In this document: piece after piece, positions 7,673 through 13,593 of the stretch
Layout of the letters: each line of letters starts with the position of its first letter
How positions within the stretch are numbered: the stretch's first letter is position 1
From: Propionibacterium sp.
GTDB taxonomy: Bacteria > Actinomycetota > Actinomycetes > Propionibacteriales > Propionibacteriaceae
Direction: 5' to 3'
DNA: 13,593 bases
Assembly: GCA_012837465.1 (NCBI GenBank)
Contig: DURG01000182.1
Coordinates: 1-13,593 of the forward strand
Notes under the pieces: generated by a model
Database searches by the model: none
What the model was told of the DNA's origin: nothing
Seen by the model: the letters and a program-made list of their open reading frames with translations, nothing else
Translations under genes and position numbers: made by a program

Positions 7673-8289
7673 CGACCCTGCTCATCGCCGACGACCAGAC
7701 GCTGATCCGCACCGCGCTGGCCACCATGCTGGGCCTGGAGGCCGACCTCGACGTCGTCGGCCAGGCCGGGACCTGTGGTGAAGCAGTGCGCGTGGCGGGG
7801 GAGACCCAGCCGGACGTGCTCCTGCTCGACGTGCAGATGCCCGACGACGGGCTGGGCGTCGAGGACGGCATCGAGGCCATCCCCGCGATCCTGGCCGCCT
7901 CGCCCGACACCCGGGTCGTGGTGGTGACCACCTTCGGTCGTCCCGGCTACCTGCGCCGCGCGATGGAGCGCGGGGCCGTGGGCTTCCTCGTGAAAGACAC
8001 CCCCGTCGACCGGCTCGTCGAATCCATCCGCCGCGTCGCGCAGGGCCTGCGGGCCGTCGACCCGGAACTCGCGGCCGCGTCGCTGAGCATCGGAGCCTCA
8101 CCGCTCACGGAGAAGGAGGGCCTCGTGCTCGCTGCCTCGGCGGGGGGCGCGAACACCGCCCAGGTCGCCCAGTCGGTGCACCTGTCGGAGGGCACCGTGC
8201 GCAACTACCTGAGCTCCGCCATCGGGAAGCTGGGCGCCCGCAACCGGGCTGAGGCGTTGCGCAGCGCTACCGACAACGGGTGGCTCTGA
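7669..8289 (+). CDS. NarL/LuxR-family response regulator
   Basis: A 206-aa two-component regulator and partner of the preceding kinase. The receiver domain (1 to ~120) has the acidic DDQT pocket near residue 9, phospho-acceptor Asp54 in LLLDVQMPDD, the switch Thr in VVVTTF and the conserved Lys in FLVKDTP. The C-terminal LuxR-type helix-turn-helix runs from PLTEKEG through NTAQVAQSVHLSEGTVRNYL to the IGKLGARNRAEAL helix. The start is GTG 7669, behind GAGG (7658-7661) and inside the kinase stop. A likely target is the compound TGAC/GTCA repeat in front of the transporter operon, which would make the module autoregulated. That is inferred from context, not read from the protein. Confidence 0.95.
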   Translation: MTTLLIADDQTLIRTALATMLGLEADLDVVGQAGTCGEAVRVAGETQPDVLLLDVQMPDDGLGVEDGIEAIPAILAASPDTRVVVVTTFGRPGYLRRAMERGAVGFLVKDTPVDRLVESIRRVAQGLRAVDPELAAASLSIGASPLTEKEGLVLAASAGGANTAQVAQSVHLSEGTVRNYLSSAIGKLGARNRAEALRSATDNGWL

Positions 8290-8302
8290 GGCGCACAAGC
8301 GT

Positions 8303-8332
8303 CGTTGACAACGGGGTTGACCCCAGTTGGGG
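8303..8332. repeat. Three overlapping inverted repeats in the 8290-8379 spacer
   Basis: CGTTG-A-CAACG (8303-8313), GGGGT-TG-ACCCC (8313-8324) and CCCCA-GT-TGGGG (8321-8332) follow one another and share bases; the central CCCC can pair with either flanking GGGG. Loops of one or two bases make poor RNA hairpins, so a protein-binding site is more likely than a terminator. It sits just upstream of the -10-like box of the lipoprotein gene. Confidence 0.4.
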
Positions 8333-8333
8333 C

Positions 8334-8339
8334 TAGCGT
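8334..8339 (+). promoter_or_regulatory. Candidate -10 box for the lipoprotein gene
   Basis: TAGCGT fits the actinobacterial TANNNT -10 pattern and directly follows the stacked inverted repeats. No -35 is well spaced: TTGACC at 8317 is 11 bases upstream and TTGACA at 8305 is 23. The promoter may therefore be activator dependent, or the box may be a coincidence. If real, it rules out the upstream TTG starts of the next gene. Confidence 0.4.
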
Positions 8340-8379
8340 AGGGAACAAGCTTCGCAACAACAGACCATCCGACCGCACC

Positions 8380-8736
8380 ATGGTGATCGTGGCAGTGGGA
8401 GCACTGGCACTGGGCCTCACGGCCTGCGCAGACCAAGACCCGACGGCGGCTCCGACCGGCCAACCGACCACCTTCGGTGTCTACGACGGCGAGACGATGC
8501 AGGAGACCTTCTTCGTGCCGGTGGCCACCACTGAGCCGGGCGACTTCAAGGAGCCCACCTATGAGCCCACCGAACTGGCCGTGGGGGAGTGCCAGGAGGG
8601 CTGGGTCCAGATCACCACCGGCAATCCGGACCTCATCCCCGCCTACCTGCGCTACGAGCGGGCCGACACCGGCGAGCGCGTGACGTTCGTCCCCGACGTG
8701 TCCGAAGGCACCCCGCCCCCCATCAAGGGCGAGTGA
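8380..8736 (+). CDS. Small predicted lipoprotein, function unknown
   Basis: A 118-aa protein with a hydrophobic N-terminal segment, VIVAVGALALGL, running into a lipobox LTAC. Cleavage before the Cys would give a lipid-anchored surface protein of about 100 residues, acidic and rich in Pro, Thr and Glu. I recognise no domain. The start is uncertain. ATG 8380 lacks a ribosome binding site and gives a signal peptide with no positive charge. TTG at 8317 or 8305 would add an N-region with Lys and Arg (NKLRNNRPSDR) but would place the start upstream of the TAGCGT box. It follows the regulator gene by 90 bases. It could be an accessory or sensor protein of that system, but nothing beyond position supports this. 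Confidence 0.72.
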   Translation: MVIVAVGALALGLTACADQDPTAAPTGQPTTFGVYDGETMQETFFVPVATTEPGDFKEPTYEPTELAVGECQEGWVQITTGNPDLIPAYLRYERADTGERVTFVPDVSEGTPPPIKGE

Positions 8737-8772
8737 ACCGAGGCTTCGGCACCGGGATTCGCGGTGGCCACG

Positions 8773-8778
8773 TAGGGT
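8773..8778 (+). promoter_or_regulatory. -10 box of a leaderless transcript for the SDR gene
   Basis: TAGGGT lies six bases before ATG 8785, so transcription should start at or within a base or two of the start codon. No ribosome binding site precedes the ATG, consistent with a leaderless mRNA, which is common in actinobacteria. GTGGCCAC (8764-8771), a perfect 8-base palindrome, sits immediately upstream and may be a regulator site. No good -35 is visible. Confidence 0.6.
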
Positions 8779-8784
8779 CGTGAC

Positions 8785-9528
8785 ATGAAGATCTGCATCA
8801 TCGGCGGCCACGGAAAGGTCGCGTTGCTCCTGCACCCCCTCCTGGTCGAGGGCGGTCACGAAGTCTCGGCGCTGATCCGCAATCAGGACCACGCGGAGGA
8901 GGTCGACGAGACGGGTGCCCAGTCCGTCGTGGCCGACGTCGAGACCATGGACACCGAAGCGTTGGCCGCACAGTTCGCTGGCTTCGATGCGGTCATCTGG
9001 TCCGCCGGCGCCGGCGGCGGCAACCCGGATCGCACCTACGCCGTCGACCGTGACGCGGCCATCCGCGCCATCGACGCCGCCAAGCAGGCCGAGGTGCCCC
9101 GCTTCGTGATGGTCTCCTACGTGGGCTCCGGCCGCGATGAGGTGCCCGAGGACAACCCGTTCCACCACTACGCCACGGCGAAGGCCGCCGCCGACGAGCA
9201 CCTGCGCGCCTCCGGCCTCAACTGGACGGTCGTCGCACCCGGCCAGCTCACCGAGGACGTGCCCAGCGGCAAGATCGAGTACGGCGACCACGTCACCGAG
9301 GGCCGCACCTCCCGCGGCAACGTCGCCCAGGTGGTGGCCGCGGCGGTGGGCCGTGCGGACCTCAACGGCATCAGCATCTGGTTCCGCGACGGTGTGCACC
9401 CCATCTGGCTCGCGCTGGACTCCCTGGTGCGCCGCGAGAGCGGACAGACGTTCAACGTGTTGAGTGAGGGTGTCGGCCCCGACGGCCCGTTCATCCAAGG
9501 CGTCGACGCCGACCCGCCGAGGGACTGA
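8785..9528 (+). CDS. NAD(P)-binding atypical SDR / NmrA-like protein
   Basis: A 247-aa Rossmann-fold protein of the atypical short-chain dehydrogenase group (SDR_a5/NmrA-like). The N-terminal nucleotide-binding loop reads IIGGHGKVAL, a variant glycine motif with Ala in place of the last Gly. DAVIWSAGAGGG follows the fourth strand, and the catalytic-type YATAKAAAD (Tyr and Lys four residues apart) precedes LNWTVVAPGQL. Members are NAD(P)H-dependent reductases, epimerase-like enzymes or redox sensors; the substrate here is unknown. ATG 8785 is probably the first base of the mRNA, given TAGGGT six bases upstream. A stable hairpin seven bases after the stop suggests it is transcribed alone. The C-terminal ~50 residues are more divergent. 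Confidence 0.9.
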   Translation: MKICIIGGHGKVALLLHPLLVEGGHEVSALIRNQDHAEEVDETGAQSVVADVETMDTEALAAQFAGFDAVIWSAGAGGGNPDRTYAVDRDAAIRAIDAAKQAEVPRFVMVSYVGSGRDEVPEDNPFHHYATAKAAADEHLRASGLNWTVVAPGQLTEDVPSGKIEYGDHVTEGRTSRGNVAQVVAAAVGRADLNGISIWFRDGVHPIWLALDSLVRRESGQTFNVLSEGVGPDGPFIQGVDADPPRD

Positions 9529-9534
9529 TGCCGA

Positions 9535-9554
9535 CGAGCCCCCACCGGGGCTCG
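9535..9554 (+). terminator. Hairpin terminator after the SDR gene
   Basis: CGAGCCCC-CACC-GGGGCTCG is a perfect 8-bp stem with a four-base loop, beginning 6 bases after the SDR stop. No T-tract follows (GAAAGTC), which is usual for actinobacterial hairpin terminators. It also lies about 10 bases upstream of the acnA -10 box, so it separates the two transcripts. Confidence 0.65.
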
Positions 9555-9564
9555 GAAAGTCACG

Positions 9565-9570
9565 TAGGTT
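9565..9570 (+). promoter_or_regulatory. Candidate -10 box of acnA
   Basis: TAGGTT fits TANNNT in an otherwise unassigned spacer and would start transcription near 9577, giving a leader of about 70 bases. No convincing -35 is present; the terminator hairpin occupies that region. Confidence 0.5.
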
Positions 9571-9578
9571 GGAGCCAT

Positions 9579-9605
9579 ACACGGTTTCGGACAGGGCCCG
9601 TGTCC
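9579..9605 (+). promoter_or_regulatory. Alternative hairpins in the acnA leader
   Basis: Two perfect stems compete for the same bases. ACACGG (9579-9584) can pair with CCGTGT (9598-9603), and GGACA (9589-9593) can pair with TGTCC (9601-9605) around a GGGCCCG centre. As DNA, the second is a near-palindrome close to the predicted transcription start and could be a repressor site. Confidence 0.35.
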
Positions 9606-9616
9606 TCCGTCTCGGG

Positions 9617-9638
9617 CTCTCAGGAACCAGTCTGAGAG
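9617..9638 (+). promoter_or_regulatory. Hairpin that sequesters the acnA ribosome binding site
   Basis: CTCTCAG (9617-9623), an 8-base loop, and CTGAGAG (9632-9638) form a perfect 7-bp stem. Its 3' arm contains most of the GAGAGG ribosome binding site (9634-9639), which lies 8 bases before GTG 9648. Folded, it should reduce ribosome access. It could be a translational control point responding to a protein, small RNA or temperature. Confidence 0.55.
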
Positions 9639-9647
9639 GTATGCATC

Positions 9648-12431
<2,784 letters not shown>

Positions 12432-12445
12432 GCACCTGACGGCAG

Positions 12446-12486
12446 AACCCCCGTCGGCGAGGCAGCCTGCCTTGCCAGCGGGGGTT
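12446..12486. terminator. Long hairpin terminator between acnA and tRNA-Pro, probably bidirectional
   Basis: The outer stem AACCCCCG (12446-12453) pairs perfectly with CGGGGGTT (12479-12486). Inside, GGCGAGGCAG (12456-12465) pairs with CTGCCTTGCC (12467-12476) with one G-T wobble; the tip must open a few pairs. The total is about 16-18 bp. It starts 14 bases after the acnA stop and ends 6 bases beyond the 3' end of the oppositely transcribed tRNA, so it can end both transcripts. Confidence 0.85.
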
Positions 12487-12492
12487 CATGCG

Positions 12493-12565
12493 TCGGGGCG
12501 ACAGGACTCGAACCTGCGGTCTCCTGCTCCCAAAGCAGGCGCGCTAGCCACTACGCTACGCCCCG
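12493..12565 (-). tRNA. tRNA-Pro (anticodon TGG)
   Basis: Read on the minus strand, the gene folds into a full 73-base cloverleaf. The acceptor stem CGGGGCG pairs with CGCCCCG. The D stem is GCGT/GCGC. The anticodon stem CCTGC/GCAGG encloses TTTGGGA with anticodon TGG (reads CCA and related proline codons). The T stem GCAGG/CCTGT encloses TTCGAGT, and the discriminator base is A. The 3' CCA is not encoded and must be added by CCA transferase. The cytosine at position 1 is characteristic of bacterial tRNA-Pro. Confidence 0.96.
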
Positions 12566-12588
12566 GTGCCCGTTGAGGGCCAAGGGGG

Positions 12589-12594
12589 AGTCTA
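12589..12594 (-). promoter_or_regulatory. Probable -10 box of tRNA-Pro, overlapping the glutaminase stop codon
   Basis: On the minus strand the sequence reads GACTAGACTCC: TAGACT is a good TANNNT box, and its TAG is also the glsA stop (12592-12594). Transcription would start near 12582, about 17 bases before the mature tRNA 5' end. A weak -35, TTGGGA (12614-12619), lies 19 bases upstream inside the glsA coding region. Confidence 0.5.
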
Positions 12595-13560
12595 GTCCAC
12601 GGATTCGCGTGCATCCCAATCCAGCTTCGTGGCGGGACGCCCGTCGAGCAGGTGCAGTTCCAGCTTCTGGGCCAATCCCCGAACAAGTTCGCGGCCACGC
12701 ACGCTGGTGCCATGGTCATCCAGCCGGGGAGACCAGGCACCGATGCCGAGCCGCCCGGGCGCGACGGCGAGGATTCCTCCCGCCACGCCGCTCTTGGCGG
12801 GGATGCCCACGCCCGAGACCCAGTCGCCTGCGTCGTCATACATCCCGCAGGTGAGCATCACGCTGAGCACCTGTCGCACCACCTCCTGGGAGAAGACGCG
12901 TTCGCCGGTGGTGGGCTGCACGCCACCGGCTGCGAGGGTGCCGGCCATGGTGGCCAGGTCCTCCACCGTGACCAGCACGGAGCACTGCCGGGTGTAGCCA
13001 TCCACCACCTCGTGGGGATCGACCTGCAGGATGTCCTTGGCGCGCAGGAGGTGGGCGATCGCCAGGTTGCGGTGCGTCGAGGCCATCTCCTCGCGGTAGA
13101 CGTCCTCGTCCATCGCCAGTTGCCGCCCCGCCATCCGGGACATGGTCTCGAGGGTGACGGCGAATCGCTCGTCCGCGTCTGCGCCCGGCACCAGGCTGTG
13201 GACCACGAGCGCGCCGGTGTTGACCATGGGGTTGTCCGGCTTCCCGCTCACGTCGTCCACTGCGATCACGTGGTAGGCCTCGCCCGAGGGTTCGACGTCG
13301 ACGTGTCGGTGCACCTCCTCGTGGCCGTGTTCCTGGAGGGCCATCGCATAGGTCATGGCCTTGGAGATCGACTGGATGGTGAACGCCTCGTCGCCATCGC
13401 CGGCGGTCACCAGGTCCCCGGCGCTGCTGTACAGCGAGACGGCGCAGCGTTCCGGGTTTCCGCTGGACATCGACGGCGGCTCGGGCATCGGTTCGCCCCG
13501 CGTGTCCTTGCGCAACTCGTCGACCCGCGCGTCGAGGAGGTCCTTCAGTTGAATGGCCAT
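12592..13560 (-). CDS. glsA: Glutaminase A
   Basis: A 322-aa serine-dependent glutaminase (beta-lactamase-like fold) that hydrolyses L-glutamine to glutamate and ammonia in the cytoplasm. The catalytic S-x-x-K motif is Ser64-Lys67 in FTIQSISKAM. Other family blocks are visible in order: PSGEAYHVI, GKPDNPMVNTGAL, ASTHRNLAIAHLL (Asn contacting substrate), GYTRQCSVLVTVEDLA with its catalytic-site Tyr, then TCGMYDDAGDW and GIPAKSGVAGGILAVAPG, which carries the Tyr and Ser/Gly loop of the active site. The length is normal for the single-domain family (~305-330), with no STAS or ankyrin extension. The start is ATG 13558-13560 on the minus strand with GAGGGA (13566-13571) five bases before it. It runs towards the tRNA gene and has no hairpin of its own, so some transcripts may read into tRNA-Pro. 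Confidence 0.96.
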   Translation of the reverse strand: MAIQLKDLLDARVDELRKDTRGEPMPEPPSMSSGNPERCAVSLYSSAGDLVTAGDGDEAFTIQSISKAMTYAMALQEHGHEEVHRHVDVEPSGEAYHVIAVDDVSGKPDNPMVNTGALVVHSLVPGADADERFAVTLETMSRMAGRQLAMDEDVYREEMASTHRNLAIAHLLRAKDILQVDPHEVVDGYTRQCSVLVTVEDLATMAGTLAAGGVQPTTGERVFSQEVVRQVLSVMLTCGMYDDAGDWVSGVGIPAKSGVAGGILAVAPGRLGIGAWSPRLDDHGTSVRGRELVRGLAQKLELHLLDGRPATKLDWDARESVD

Positions 13561-13567
13561 CGGCGTC

Positions 13568-13581
13568 CCTCAAATGTGAGG
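13568..13581 (-). promoter_or_regulatory. Short inverted repeat over the glsA ribosome binding site
   Basis: On the minus strand, CCTCA-CATT-TGAGG forms a 5-bp hairpin whose 3' arm supplies the GAGG of the glsA ribosome binding site. It could hide the site in RNA or act as a DNA operator. The stem is short and the window ends 12 bases further upstream, so support is limited. Confidence 0.3.
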
Positions 13582-13593
13582 CCGCCCGCCGCG

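Noticed and set aside
8303..8332. Reading the stacked inverted repeats as a rho-independent terminator of the two-component operon
   Set aside because: Each stem has a loop of only one or two bases and no T-tract follows, so the RNA hairpins would be weak. A DNA-binding site is the better reading.
12493..12565. tRNA-Pro as an integration (att) site for a mobile element
   Set aside because: No integrase, no repeated copy of the tRNA 3' end and no foreign-looking genes are visible on either side within the window.

Overview
The window is about 13.6 kb of very GC-rich, densely packed DNA. GTG starts, ATGA/GTGA start-stop overlaps, TANNNT-type -10 boxes and at least one apparently leaderless gene point to a high-GC actinobacterium. 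A propionibacterial (Propionibacteriaceae-like) host is a reasonable guess from the protein style, but it is inference only. Everything looks chromosomal; I see no insertion sequence, phage gene, CRISPR array or replication origin.

Layout. (1) 1-4734, + strand: the 3' end of an Fpg/Nei-family DNA glycosylase, then a tight three-gene cluster of beta-phosphoglucomutase (pgmB), a GH65 disaccharide phosphorylase, and a 431-aa protein I cannot assign. The last two junctions are 4-base start/stop overlaps. The first two enzymes make a complete route: the phosphorylase splits an alpha-linked disaccharide with phosphate to beta-glucose 1-phosphate, and the mutase turns that into glucose 6-phosphate. 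(2) 4732-8289, +: a regulated export module of ABC ATPase, ABC-2 permease, DesK/LiaS-type histidine kinase and NarL/LuxR-type response regulator. It is preceded by a compound TGAC/GTCA inverted repeat that starts on the stop codon of the preceding gene and is the best candidate operator. (3) 8290-9528, +: a spacer with three overlapping inverted repeats, a small predicted lipoprotein, then an NAD(P)-binding atypical SDR/NmrA-like protein with an apparently leaderless promoter. (4) 9529-12486, +: a strong hairpin, a promoter, and a 5' leader whose last hairpin captures the ribosome binding site of aconitase (acnA). AcnA is complete, with its three iron-sulfur cysteines and an acidic-then-basic linker carrying an SFPASDP motif. 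A long hairpin terminator follows. (5) 12493-13560, - strand: tRNA-Pro(TGG), whose probable promoter overlaps the stop codon of the upstream gene, and glutaminase (glsA).

Together these are mainly carbon and nitrogen housekeeping functions (disaccharide phosphorolysis, TCA cycle, glutamine deamidation) plus one envelope-stress or drug-response type ABC/two-component module. The best leads for something undescribed are the unassigned third member of the phosphorolysis cluster, the ribosome-binding-site hairpin of acnA, and the operator-like repeats. I found no clear new defence system or mobile system.
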